A DNA stretch of 64,000 nt from NCBI RefSeq assembly GCF_022965805.1, contig NC_133105.1, forward strand, positions 1,612,001 to 1,676,000. The letters run 5' to 3'. This DNA is from Primulina eburnea (lineage: Eukaryota > Streptophyta > Magnoliopsida > Lamiales > Gesneriaceae). Position numbers and translations under genes: made by a program. Below the pieces are notes generated by a model. The model was not told where the DNA came from. It made no database searches and saw only the letters and a program-made list of their open reading frames with translations. This document shows positions 36,426 to 49,400 of the stretch, piece by piece (the first letter of the stretch is position 1; each line of letters opens with the position of its first letter).

Positions 36426-39400
36426 ATGTTCCAGCTCAAATTGAATCCCCTCACTGGAGATTCTGAATGGGTTGTAATCGAAGAAGAAGACAGTGGAAAG
36501 CAAACAACCCCGATGGCTCTCCTTGCTACCACGTCGTATCTCGACATGCTCAATGACACTCGCCGCAACAGAGCTTTCCGCCTCGCCATTGACAAGACCA
36601 TCACCAAACCCTGTCACGTCCTTGATATTGGGTAGGTGTATGATTTCAGTTATTAGCAGAAACTCGATGAAGGACGATACTTCAACTATTTTGTGCCTAT
36701 AATCCTCTTCTTGCCTGGTGTTTCAATATTTGCTGAATGTACTGATGATGAGTGTTTCTTACGAGCATTCTTGTTATCAGTTGGTTATGATTTTCATGTG
36801 GAAATGTGTTTGAACAGTGCTGGAACAGGATTGTTGTCGATGATGGCTGCTCGGGCCATGGGCCTTGCTGATTTCGAGGGTAGTGTTGGCTCGGAGGGTA
36901 TGGTGACAGCTTGTGAGTCTTACCTACCCATGGTAAAATTGATGCGGAAGGTTCTACGGGCCAATGGCGTGGATAGGAAAATTCGTGTCATAAACAAGAG
37001 ATCTGATGAACTGGAAGTTGGCATCGATATCCCATTCCGTGCAGATGTTCTTGTGAGTTGAATCATCTTTGGAAGTAAAAAAGTTTGATTTCCATGAACT
37101 AAATATGATGTATTGATCAATATGGAGCTGTTCCTCCGTGTTTCAGAACCACATGGTTAGAATGACTCCCTTATCTATTTCCTATCACCCGTTCTGAACC
37201 CATAGCTATGCATCCATGGACCAAGTATCTCCCTAGTTAACTTTTGAGAATTCTTCAGAGTATCTAATGTCTGTGGTTAAAGTAATGTTTTTCTTGCCCT
37301 TTTATCTTGGAAATTTGATATAATATGCAGGTCAGTGAGATCCTAGATTCAGAGTTGTTGGGGGAAGGGCTAATCCCTTCTCTACAACACGCACATGAAA
37401 AGCTCCTGGTTGAGAATCCAAAAACAGTACCTTATCAAGCAACGATTTATGGTCAGGTCAATCAAGCAACCATATCATATTGTTTGGGATCTCTTCTATG
37501 AATTTATATGTGCCGATATATGTTACATGCTCTGTTGTTTGAATGGCTAGTTCCATCATCAAAAGGTTCTCGCTTATTGGTTCATTCAAATATTTATATC
37601 TACTCAGTTTGTTGTACAACTTTCTTGACTCCATTCAGCTAGTTGAGTGCTCATACTTATGGGAGAAGCATGGTCTAACTAATAGGGAGGCAAAACTTTC
37701 AGATGGCATTCATCTTGTTCCAATCGGAATGGCTGACATTTTGTGTGTCAAGCAACAACAATTTGCAATGCATTGTAATTCAGTCGAAGAAGAAATAAAG
37801 CTGGTAATCATTATGTGCAGTGTGCTGACAAAAATCTACCTGTTTATCATACTCTTTTGTATATCTTTCAAAATTACATTCTCATGCATTTTACTCAGTC
37901 TGGTATTTCCATATAGCTTTCAGAACCCTTTAAAATTTTTGATTTTGACTTTTGGAGAAGACCAGAAAGTTCTAGGGAAACTGAGTTGCTCATAAAGGCT
38001 TCTAATGATGGTACAATTCATGCTATCATCTCATGGTACATGATCCAGTTCATAGATCTTTGTCTTATTGACATGTACTCTTCATGTTCAGTTATGAATA
38101 ATGCTCTTCTGTCAGGTGGATACTTCAGCTTGACAAAGAAGGGACGATTTTTTATTCAACCGTCCCGAAATGGATAGAGCATCCGGTCACCAAAGAGATA
38201 CAGTCATCCTTTCTTGGTGAGTAAAGTTCAATGACTAGTCTTTGACTCTTTGCATATTACGAGTCTAATTTGGAAATATTATTCAAGTGAGTGATTTAAG
38301 TAGCAGTGAAGCTCTACCCATGATAGAAGAAATCCATAAACTTGATAGGATGCTTATGTGTTATTGTTAATTGATGCATAATGAGTTAAAACAGCCGAAC
38401 CAATCCTCAGCAACTTTGTGAATGAAGTTAAAAATAAAGTAAAGAAAAGCTGGTTTCTTATTCTAAAAAAGGGCACAATTGTTCTTGCCTCAACATTGTA
38501 ATTCCTGATTTAATCCTGTCTTTAATGCTGATTAGAATATTTTTTCAGAGATTGACTACTTGAGGTTGATGTTACAAAGTAATCTTCTGATAATTGTTTC
38601 TTATCTGTATTTTGTTTATCTTAGGTTCTCAGAATTGGTGTGACCATTGGAAACAAAGTGTTTGGTTCGCCCCAGGCACTGGTGTTTCTGTATTGAGAGA
38701 TGAAGAGGTTAAATTACATGCTGTTCACACTGAAATACGTATCACATATAAATTCATGACTTCACCCCACATGAAAGATGTGAAACATCATGACTTTGAC
38801 GCTCGAGATAGTCAGATTCTTTTGTCACCAGAAAGATGTGCATTATACGGAGATAGCAGTTGGAGATGTTTGATGCTTAATGCTATTCGCAGAGCTGTAA
38901 GATATTTTTTTCTCTTCACTGAGTAAAAGCTTTAGTATAAACATTTAAGACAATATAACAATTTGATTCCTGAAAGCCAAATTTGTAGTTAGTCCACCAA
39001 AGCCCTGAAATTATCCAACTCTCGTTGCACGTTATTTTACTTCTAATTCTGGATGTTACATTTAATAGTTTTCAAAATTTTGAATTGATCTCTACTCTTT
39101 GCTTTTTGAGTTTGGGTTCTCCACAAGCACATTCATCATTATCCCATGCTTCATAGTTTTCGGCTGATTTCAAGACACGCTGTGTATGAAAATGAATTGC
39201 TCTTATTTGAAAAAATTGTGGTTAGCGTTGATGGTAATATGATAATTTTCCATTAATATTTTTTCCTATCATTTATAATGAAGTTAAATATTTCGGCATC
39301 TTAGCATGAAAATACTTTAATGGCTCACATTGTAACTGGTTTTGTTACTTGAATTTTCCTACCTTCCTCTCCATTTCAGGACTTTGACTCTGATACCATT

Positions 39401-41390
39401 AGCTATACTTTTAGTGCACACTTTATAGAATTTTTCTATAGCAGTAAAGGTATAGCTAATGTTATAGGTGTAACTCAAATATTTTAGAACACAGAATAAC
39501 CAAAATGCCACTTTTCATCCTTTATGTCGCATAGGGAACTACAAAGAACAACATGGAACAGTTACTACTCCCTTTGAGTTGAGTTTTTGTAGCACATTAA
39601 ACTATTGGATTCTATTCATGGTATTGAAATTCAATTTTTTCATCTATACTTAACTCAACTTTTTTTGTTTCTATTTTCTTTAGATGCAGCACAGGGTATT
39701 TCCCTTGTGTTTGGTCGCAGACGATAGCATTTTCTTGACAGTTGCTGTTGCCCATCTTTCTAAGAATTCGAATGTGATTCCACTGTTTCCTGGACTTGGG
39801 AAAAGGGGTTCCCAATATCTGCAAGCAGTTGCAAAGGCGAATGGTTACACAATGGATCGCATAGAAATTATCAAGAAAAAGGACTTGCAATTAACCCTTC
39901 ATGAGCCTCGTCAGAGAAAAGTAAACTTATCAAAATGCATATCTCCAATGGCAGAATTGTTGTACAGGTTGACTTAATGGCATAAATGTTGTTCAGGTTG
40001 ACTTAATGGTTGCAGAGCCATTCTATTATGGAAACGACAGTGTGCTTCCCTGGAATAATCTACGATTTTGGTACGTCTTACGTTGGTTTTTTTATTTCAA
40101 GATAAATGTGGCTTTCAAGCTTTACAATTGGGACCATCTTTTAGTCTATGGCTCTAAGCAACTATTTTTGGAAATCAGAGAAACAAGGAAGTGTTATCTT
40201 TTGCCTATCAAATAATTATCTCTCCCCATGTTAGCTCCTAAATTTTACCATGAATCAATCTAACTCTCTGGTGTTATCTTGGGTTGCTTAAAATCTATAG
40301 TTGGTGAATGAGATTTCTGGGCTAATTGAGCTCTAAATCAAGCGCAAGCTCGCATAAGTGATTCGGGATTGAGCTTGAATCGGAGAATTTCTTTAGTTGG
40401 TATGACTTTCTTTTAATTCTTCTCGGCTTGTGCTAACACGTTTTTTCTTGATTTTATTATATGCAGGAAGGATAGAACGATACTTGATTCCATTCTATCA
40501 ACAGATGTGCTGATAATGCCTTGCAGGGGTTTGTTGAAAGCTTGTGCAATGTATCTTCCTGTAAGTCGGCAATCAGCAGCCTTCAATGTTTTCTATTGTA
40601 AAGTGAAAAATAATTGATACGAGTATAATGCTCTTAGGACCTCTGGCAAAGTCGCTGTTGCCTGCAAAAAATCGAAGGCTTTGATCATTCAACGGCCAAC
40701 TCGGTATTGGGTGCATGTGGAGATTTACCTGCTTCAGAAGAGACCCCTTTTCTACCTTTCTTTGTCTGGCAGTGTGGGGAGGTCAAGGTAGCTTCCCAAT
40801 AATTCCTGATTATGGATTGAGATCTAGTACTTTTAAAATAATGATATTAAATGCTAATGTTTATTTTCAGGCACTCAGCGAGATTGTTACTCTATTGGAG
40901 TTTGATTTCTCAAAACCAATGAGTCCATGTTCAGGAAAAGCTCAGGTATCTTCTCTTTCATTTTTCTCAAAGACCGAAGCACTAAAAATGGTTCCTATAA
41001 AAGACCCCTTTAAAGTAGCTGCATTAAAATCAGCGCAAAATGAATTAGTAGGTTCGATTTAGAGAGGCTGGGATTTGCCATGGATTCGTGGTTTGGATTG
41101 ATTGGGTGATGGACGCAGAGGATAATGCATCAATTATATCAACAGGACCAGGTTTGTTCGAAGAAATCAGTTGATACCCCTGTCATTCATCTTAACATTG
41201 AACTTGACACATCTTTATCAACAAAAATAAATCCTCACTTTCAAATGTGCCAGATGAAAGACATTGGAAGCAAGCTGTGAAGCTTTTAAGTAAACCCGTG
41301 GAGGTCAACGGTGGTGATTTTTCTACTGAAATCAAAGCATTCTTTGATCCAACTGATGGAGACCTTATGATACAGCATGTATTCTCATGA
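36426..41390 (+). CDS. PRMT7: protein arginine N-methyltransferase, PRMT7/PRMT1.6 type
   Basis: A SAM-dependent arginine methyltransferase with two tandem catalytic-like domains, the PRMT7 layout. Fourteen exons in phase: 36426-36631, 36818-37052, 37331-37456, 37639-37803, 37917-38035, 38116-38216, 38625-38896, 39684-39920, 39997-40070, 40467-40560, 40638-40787, 40871-40945, 41052-41151, 41254-41390; 696 residues. Motifs: VLDIGAGTGLLSMMA (SAM binding), VTACES (acidic residue binding ribose), VSEILDSELLGEGLIPS (double-E loop with both Glu present). The second half contains LPWNNLRFW and FVVWIDWVMDAED. The start is set by an in-frame TAA just upstream, so the longer N-terminus of some relatives is absent. 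The acceptor of exon 9 is preceded by a near-copy about 30 bp upstream; only the second keeps the frame. Confidence 0.95.
39393..39465. repeat. foldback hairpin in a PRMT7 intron
   Basis: ATACCATTAGCTATAC on the left is matched in reverse complement by GTATAGCTAATGTTAT on the right, with pairing continuing into the centre (TTTAGTG against CAGTAAA). Probably a small foldback element. Confidence 0.65.
39957..40010 (+). repeat. duplicated 3' splice site before PRMT7 exon 9
   Basis: CAGGTTGACTTAATGG occurs twice, about 30 bp apart (39966 and 39995). Using the first would run into TAA after GGCA; using the second continues into VAEPFYYGND. Confidence 0.85.
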
Positions 41391-41853
41391 ATCAGAGAGA
41401 ACGCATCACATTGGAAGTTTTTTTCCTGGGTTTTTACCGTTTTTGGTGGGCTTCTGAGTCTTTTGCATACGCAAGCTTTACTCAGTACAGGGATCCTCTC
41501 TCAAAGGGAATCACTAATCATTAAAATTTGCGTGCTTAGCAAAGCTTGGTTTGTATTTGGACAGAATTTATGGTGAAGAATGATAGAAGCCTCATTTGAT
41601 TATGTTGCAGCTCCTTGAATTGTTTTCCTGACAAAATCGCATAATAAAGCACGGTCAAGTTGGGCTGAAAAGGAAAGCTTCGGCTTGTATTTCATGAACA
41701 TTTGCATCTTAGATTAGAACAAGCATTAGTTTTTGCTCGGAATTTTCAAGCACCATAAAGCCTATAAACGAGAAATTCAATATTCACATTTAAGTAAATT
41801 TTGAATTCGTTAATCGTTATGCAAAAACTGTGAATATATATGCCAATTACAAC

Positions 41854-41999
41854 GTGTTAATTTTGTGAGACGAATCTATGTCTCGATCCTATTCATGAAA
41901 ATATTATTATTTTTTGTCAAAATTTTAGTGTTCATTATATGTATAGATTCGAGCGACTCGTTTCACAAATATAGCCATATGAAACGAGACCTACTCTAT
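41854..41999 (+). mobile_element. MITE family 1, copy D (forward, degenerate)
   Basis: Diverged copy: TTTTGTGAGACGAATCTATG near the left end, TTCATGAAAATATTATTA inside, and CATATGAAACGAGACCTACT at the right end. Confidence 0.6.
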
Positions 42000-42464
42000 T
42001 TTAACTGGGTTTTATAAGAACCGTTGTGTTTGTTACCCACGAAATTATCCTGCCAAAATTTTGTCCATTGCTCACCATTTAACGTTCACAAAAACTGGCA
42101 TTATTATACATATACGCATTCAAATAAATATGAATAGGACCCATCCCATTCTTAGATGCGTGATCACGTGATCTGAATGATACAATACAAAATTGCTATT
42201 TGCCATACAACTTTTTATCCAATATACACACACAAATTAAAGTAGGCAAATATTTATTTATTTTCTGGCATGCTAGCTAGGAGATCGTTCCCACTTAGAA
42301 AATAAATCATAATTTAATGCCATTTTTCATGGAGAAAATAGCCTCCTGCATGTCATTTAATATCTATAATCTATGTATATGTATCATAGATTCATTACAT
42401 GTATAAATAAAACAAAGTAAATGGGAGGGAACACAAAATATGACCGTTGCCCAGACTCGCTGCA

Positions 42465-42472
42465 TATATAAA
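42465..42472 (+). promoter_or_regulatory. TATA box of the pectinesterase gene
   Basis: TATATAAA about 160 bp upstream of the ATG; position fits a plant core promoter. Confidence 0.45.
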
Positions 42473-42631
42473 CAAAACTTTTGCACTGAAAATCAAGTCC
42501 TCCGACGCATGCATTCCCACATTTCTTCATCAATCCGATTATAAATCCATTCTCACCTTTAATATTCAATCCTTTTTCTTTGATAATTCAATACCATATG
42601 TATATGTATAGATATATTTTAGTTTAGATAA

Positions 42632-45555
42632 ATGTCTCTCTTTGCAAATTATAATACGAGAATTTCTATTATTTTCTTCATCTTCTTTGTTGCTGCTAAC
42701 TTTTTATTATGTGCCATGACAGGCTCAAGCATTGATAACCACCGGCACACAACCAATTGGGTAGGTCCGACCGGCCACCGTCTCATCACCGTGGATGTTA
42801 ATGGGATAGGCGACTTCCGATCGGTTCAAGCGGCTGTAGATTCTGTCCCAGACAATAACCGAAAAAATGTCCTCATCCTTATCAGTGCTGGCTATTACAT
42901 GTAATCACATCTTTAATTTCATTTATTTGTAATATAACCATATGTTTGTGCTGCATGCATTTATTTTTTTTCATGAAAAATTGATACTTTTGTGTGTTAT
43001 TCATTTATTTTTTTTGGTGGCAAATATTTATATGAAAGAGAGAAGGTTGTGGTTCCTGCGTCGAAACCTTACATAACGTTCGAAGGTGCGGGACGAGACG
43101 CGACGGTACTGGAATGGCACGATCGAGCCAGTGACAAGGGACCCGATGGCCAGCAGCTCCGCACTTACCACACCGCTTCCGTAGCCGTTTTTGCGCCATA
43201 TTTCACTGCCAGAAACATTAGCTTCAAGGTACATATACACACACACATATATACACATTTTGGGTTGGGAGTCTTTCGAAATTTGAACTAAAACTAATTT
43301 GGTTTCTTTAACTTCTCGTGTTTCGAAGGTTTGTATTGAGAAATGAAGTTTTCAAACATATATCTGAGAATAAATTTTATGCTTGGTTCTAATTTCAATT
43401 TGTTAAATAAAATAAAATTCATTTATTTTTTTAAAAAATTGAGATTGTTTTTGTTTTTAAAGAAGACAAAACAAAACATTTTATCTTTTTTTTGTTTTAT
43501 GTATTTAAGCAACTTAAAAAAAACCCTTATCACATGTTCCACTCAGGAGGAGATGTGAATGAAGTCGCATGTGACTCTTTGATAAGTCTCCACATCTATC
43601 CATCCGTAAATGTTTTTACTCGAATCCATAAAAATATGGGAAATTTGTTTTTTTTTTCGTTTTATGTCTCTTCGTGATTTTAGTCACTTGTCGTCGAATT
43701 TCATTTTTTTTATATCTTTATTTTTTTTACAATTTTAGTTATGCTGACGTGGAATTAATTTAGTGTTGATGTGGGGTTGACGTATATAGTGTCAAGGCAG
43801 CATTACTAATGAAAAAAAAAAAAGAATAAAATTGCAACAAAAATCTAAAGATACATGACTAAACTATTTACTAACATAGATGATGAGTAAAAGTGCAAAC
43901 ATTTTACAAATGTACGTATAAATTTATTTCTTGTCACATATAATGAAATTAGTTTGGGACAGAGATCTTAATTACCAACAAGTAGTTATTGTAACTAATC
44001 TTTTTATATTATAATGAGTTTTTGCTGATGAATACTACATAAAATAGAATACCGCGCCGGCGCCGATGCCGGGCATGCAAGGATGGCAAGCAGTGGCGTT
44101 GCGAATATCAGGGGACAAAGCCTTCTTCTCCGGTTGTGCATTCTACGGCGCTCAGGACACTCTTTGCGATGACGCCGGTCGCCATTTCTTCAAGGATTGC
44201 TACATCGAGGGCTCCATAGACTTCATTTTCGGCAATGGAAGATCCATGTACAGAGTAAGTATTATTTGAAAAATGTGGTCATGGAGAGAAGTCTTTTTGT
44301 CCCCCGTGATCAGTCAGACCTTTTCTTTTGTCTACTTTTGAAAATGGGAGAAATTTTACTTTTTTGGTATATAAAATAAATTAAAATATAGAATCGTGCC
44401 GATTCATTTAAATGAGATTGAAATATCAACAACCCTTATTCTAAAAACTAGTGTATTTTTTTATGTTGAATTCAAAATTACTTATTAAATACAAATTTCT
44501 CAATTACTGAAACCCCACGCTATACCTGTTTTTAAATTAACGTTGTTTGTTTCTATAAATTCGAAATTGTCTTGTAGGATGAGATGATAAATGTTGAAAT
44601 GATAGATGAAAATAACACGACTATTTTTCGGGGTTCAATTATTGTAAAATTTGAGTTAAACGCGTGACGTTGCAGAGATGTTAATTCTCATCGTTAGCTT
44701 ATAAAATTTATAATAAAGGGACATTTATTCATATTAAATTTTCTTATTTTTTCTTATTTTTGTCAAAAAAAATTAATTTAAATTGTTGAACCCAGAAATT
44801 TTCCATTTTTTTTGCGATCTGACAAAGTTTAGTTGGTGCAGAACTGTGAACTCCACTCCATAGCAACAAGATTTGGGTCCATTGCTGCCCAAGGTAGAAA
44901 CTCCCCAGATGAGAAGACTGGATTTGCTTTTGTAAACTGCAGTGTGACAGGTTCCGGCCCACTCTATGTGGGCCGGGCTATGGGCAAATACTCCAGAATA
45001 GTATTCTCATACACTTATTTCGACGACGTCGTTGCTCGTGGGGGATGGGACGATTGGGACCATCAAGGCAACAACAAGTAAGCAAACTATCTTTACTGTT
45101 AAAATAGACATATTTTTGGATGTTCACTTAAAAATAGGATTATGAAATTAAATTTAATTTGGTGTAATCCGTTTTTATAGGAGCCTGAATTTTTTAGTTA
45201 ATTGTATATATTTATTTATTTTTCGTGATAGATATATCTATCTTAATATGAAAAAAATTTAATAATGGCTATATATATTCATATGGAACTTTATTTTTTA
45301 GAAATGAAATAATAATGTTATTTTTAGATGACAAAAAAAAAAAAATTGTTAGCAAATGCACTCTCAAAATTCCTTTTTCAATTCGATAAAATATTCAGGA
45401 CTGCATTTTTTGGAGTGTACAAGTGCTATGGGCCTGGAGCTGCAGCAGTACGAGGAGTATCGTGGGCCCAAGAGCTTGATTATGATACAGCCCATCCATT
45501 TCTTGCCAAAAGCTTTGTCAATGGAAGGCATTGGATTTCTCCCTCGGATGCTTAG
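42632..45555 (+). CDS. pectinesterase, without PRO region
   Basis: A secreted carbohydrate esterase that removes methyl groups from homogalacturonan in the cell wall. Exons: 42632-42900, 43039-43228, 44048-44254, 44842-45077, 45399-45555; 352 residues in phase. The N-terminus after [10 protein letters not shown] is a hydrophobic signal peptide ([17 protein letters not shown]). There is no inhibitor-like PRO domain, so it is a short-type enzyme. Motifs: [26 protein letters not shown] (GxYxE), [15 protein letters not shown] (general acid Asp), [10 protein letters not shown] (nucleophile Asp) and [14 protein letters not shown], whose Arg is the conserved catalytic one although the common LGRPW is replaced by VGRAM. 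The ending FVNGRHWI resembles the PME53/PME68 subgroup. The exon 2 acceptor (43037-43038) has a weak pyrimidine tract and was chosen because it restores GYYIEKV. Confidence 0.93.
43660..43880. repeat. possible palindromic element in a pectinesterase intron
   Basis: TTTTAGTCACTTGTC near 43677 is loosely matched in reverse complement by GACATGACTAAAC-like sequence near 43855. Between them are TGACGTGG and GATGTGGGGTTGACG motifs that I associate with plant non-autonomous elements. Arms are poorly conserved. Confidence 0.3.
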
Positions 45556-46417
45556 GACCAAAATTTTTAATAACTCTAAATCTTTATATATTTTTTTAGT
45601 TTATTTATACATTTTTTTAAAATTTTCAATTGGATCACCTTTAGTTGTTAATTAAACATAAAAGAAATATCTCAATTTATTACATTGTCGGATTTAAATA
45701 TGTTATTGTACCTATATATCAACCCATAAACTAATAATGCGTATTTCTTCATGTTTATTATGCATTGGTAATACCCGTCTTTAATATATAAGTAGCATTT
45801 TATTTTTCTATTGGTAGGAATTCATATTCCAGATTCTATATTTGGTAATAGTTATTCTTGTTTTTTTTTACTAAAATATATATTTATAAAATGCGTCACT
45901 GTCATGCATACATATATTTAAATATAGTTCAATAATTGGGAGCCCCGCATTGAAATTCGGTTTCTCAAGTCTATTTTAGCAGCCCTATGAAGGCATATGA
46001 AAAATATGGCAGGAATCATCCCTTCAAATCATCATTACAATGAGGTGGCTCACATGAAGCAAAAGGGCTTTTGTCCATTCAACAATTTATGGCCAAATAA
46101 ACAAGTCAACTGTACAATTTGCACTGTTTCTTTCCAACGTGCCAAGTGTATAATGTCATTTTACAAACTTATCTCGATAGGTACAGTAAACAGCTAGGTA
46201 ACAACTGACTTATAGCATACAACTGTAAAAAATAGTAATGAAAAAGAGAGAGAGAAGCCAAGAAAGATAAAAATTGATGGAACTAAATGGGAGAAAAGAG
46301 GATTTAAGGGTGAACAAAATTTCATCTCCTTTGGACACTCCCATCCTGACAATTTTTGACATCTAAGCAGCAAAGTAGTTGTGTAGTATAACTTGAAACG
46401 ATCTATCTCACAGGGCA
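45556..46417. other. convergent spacer between pectinesterase and SEC16
   Basis: Contains the two 3'UTRs. No separate gene seen. Confidence 0.5.
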
Positions 46418-49400
46418 TCAGAGTTCCACCTCGTGAAGATCATCTCCGAAATTACCACCATTTTTTGACGAATGTACTATAGAAGGGTCACTTGGCATGA
46501 ACGAAGATGGGTCCATGCCCAATACCTCTCCCAGAGGTTTTACTCCAGCCCTATACGGAGGGCTGAACGAATCGTTTAATCTTCCACTCCATGATGCTGT
46601 ACGCCGTGAAGGTGTCGAAAAAGAACCATAATTGCTTGTACCATTGTTCGAGATGTTGTTCATGCTGGCAAATCTTGGCATGTTCGTAGAAGATGGAGGT
46701 GGTGCAGGTGACTGGAATGCGTCACTTAAAGGAGAGGTGGGAGGATGTTCATGAGTTGATGAATTGTCTTGCATGCCATTAACATGAGCATCAGCTGACT
46801 GGTCAACCAAGGTAGCTGGCGTTGGCACAAAGAATTTTGGGTTGGGGCTGCTTGCTGGTTTGACGGAAGGAACAGCAGGAGCCTGGAATGAATTTGCAGT
46901 GTTCCCTCCACCTTGGTTAAAGGTGTCGACATACCTGCCAGAGGACTCGTCAAGTAAGATGTTAAGCTGGATCGAGTAAATGCAGATTATTGATAGTTCA
47001 TATGTAAATAATTTCGTTCGCCATCAGATAATCATTCACGTTGCAGTTCTGCTAATTATCGCAATGACACTAGATCAGCTGTTTAATAGCTTAACCTTCT
47101 TTCTTTTTAGTAAGGGAAGGATGTCTCCACCCCATATTCTTTCATTCTATGCATCAAAGATGATCTAGTCTCGTATTATGCCTATTCACTATATGTAATA
47201 ACTGTCAAAGATGACGTAGTCTTGTGTTATCCCTCCTCAGCAAGCAACTTCTTGAATTTACCTGGATCGGACGCCCATCCTTCCTCGGACAGAGTATTGA
47301 TTGGAGGTCGGAGGAAGTGGTGGAATTCCTGAACTATTATCTGGAGGACTTGTGCTTACATCTTCAGGAGTTCTGTTGACATGAGAAATTTCATTTTGCA
47401 GGGCAGTCTTTAAGTTATAATCTGCCGTTCCATTCTGGAAAATTGCAGTTGTCGGTGGGGGTGGAAGGGTCTCTTCTGCTGCTGGAGGTGCAGCACCTTC
47501 CTCCACCCATCTCTTGAGTTTATCGTCATAATAAAACTTGTTTGTATCACCCAGTTTAGCCTATTTGGATATCGCAACAATAGGAAATGACAAAAAAACA
47601 AAATTCAAGAAATAAATTACGATTCACTAGACATATTAATGTCAAATAAAAAAGCTAAAAATCACCTGGCGGCCTTGACGGTTGAGAACTAAACCTACGG
47701 TCTTCTGTAGTAGCTGGGATCCGAAACCAAAACTACCAAATCGAGATTTCCTACCTATTGCCGATGCTTTTTCTTGCGGGCCAGCGGAATTTTCTTCCTT
47801 CAATGACTGAGCCTGATCCTACATGTTGTAAAGATGTCAAAATATTATTAATTGCAAGACCCACAAGCCAGTAACTGAAGAACATGTCTATCAACAGAAA
47901 AGAGTTATTACATATGATTGAAACAAACCTGCCTTGGACTTCTACCGAAGTCAGGTTCTGAAACACTTCTGGCATGCATTGACATCCGGTTGCTATCAGC
48001 TGCCCATTCACTTATAGGCTCCATGGATTGAGAAGGCACTAATGATGACATAGCCATTGTTGATTGACTAGCTGATACCCTAGGCCCGATTGTTTGATGA
48101 TAATTCACGTTACCTTGAATATGGCCACCAGCTGTTGGCGCAGGTGGCGGTAGACCCCCAACAACACGGTGGGCAGTACTATCAAAAAGGTTGAGCAACT
48201 TACCAACCAATTTTTTAGGAGCTAAGTTTGTGGAGAAACCTCCCTGCATAAAAGAAGTTTTGATTACAAGTATCCACAAACTATAAAAGAGAGGAAAAAA
48301 AAGCTAAGAAACCTCTTGATGAGCCTTGATCCTCTCTTCCAAAGATGAAACTAACTGTCTAAGAGTCTCGACCTCTGGGTTTCGTCCTGTCTTAAGTGAT
48401 TTTAGTACCGCTTGACAGTACCTACAGTAACAACTAATTTCTGAGAAATAGAGATAATATTGACGAAAGATAACTTAGCTAAAGGCAAGTGTAAGTACTT
48501 CAATGCATCAGATATCCTCCCAACTTCTGTCAACATGTACGCATATACAAGCTTATATGGTTGAAATGGAAGTAGGACAAACTGAGAGTTCCCAAGAGTT
48601 TTTGAATACTCGTATACCTCTGTCCTCTGTACAAAGATGCAAAGAATCAAAATGCATGTGGGTCACAGCCAGTTAACTAAATAAACATAAATCATAAACT
48701 GTACCACGTTCTGCCTCGGAAACCATACCCACAAGCAACTACAGGAAGTTGATGGCTAAGGTTCAGTCCAGTACCAGTACCACCCAACATAAACAAGTTT
48801 ATCAAGTTTTTACTCAATAGATATGAAGTGTTACAAATCCTTCTCCACCAAATACACTAATTAGAAGTATTCTCATAAAATGAGTCAATACATCTAGTGG
48901 GGTCCTAGAACTGCTTCTGATAACTGCACAGATAGTGCCGACAATATATGCTAATTAACTCAACAAAGCAAGAAAATTGTTAATGCACCCCGACACACAA
49001 ATAGAAATTTCTCAATCCAATTCTTCATGCTTCTATCATATTCTGGTCCATAATTTCTTTTATCTTTATTAAAGCAGAAACTCTGTCTGGTAAGCCCAAA
49101 GTGTCCAAGGCAGCAGATAGGATGTTTTGAACTCTTGGAAAATGCATACTTTGTAAAACGTTGTTCAAACCTGTATAGCCTCTGGACTGGCATATGTCCG
49201 TGGAAATTTCCAGTGATCTGCACCAACAAGACACAACCTTGCACTGTCTGAATATGGCTCAAAACTTGCTTCAGCAACTAGATAGCAAATGTGAGCAGCA
49301 ATTATCTATAAAACATTCAGAAAGTAAGCAACATATAGTGAGAGGGAATTGAAGGAATTCTCAAGGCAGAGCAAAAAAGTGTGTTCCAAATGATTGACCA

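Larger units (their letters stand above)
41391..42631. other. intergenic, PRMT7 3' side to pectinesterase promoter
   Basis: Holds MITE family 1 copy D and, near the right end, a TATA box for the pectinesterase gene. No gene seen. Confidence 0.55.
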
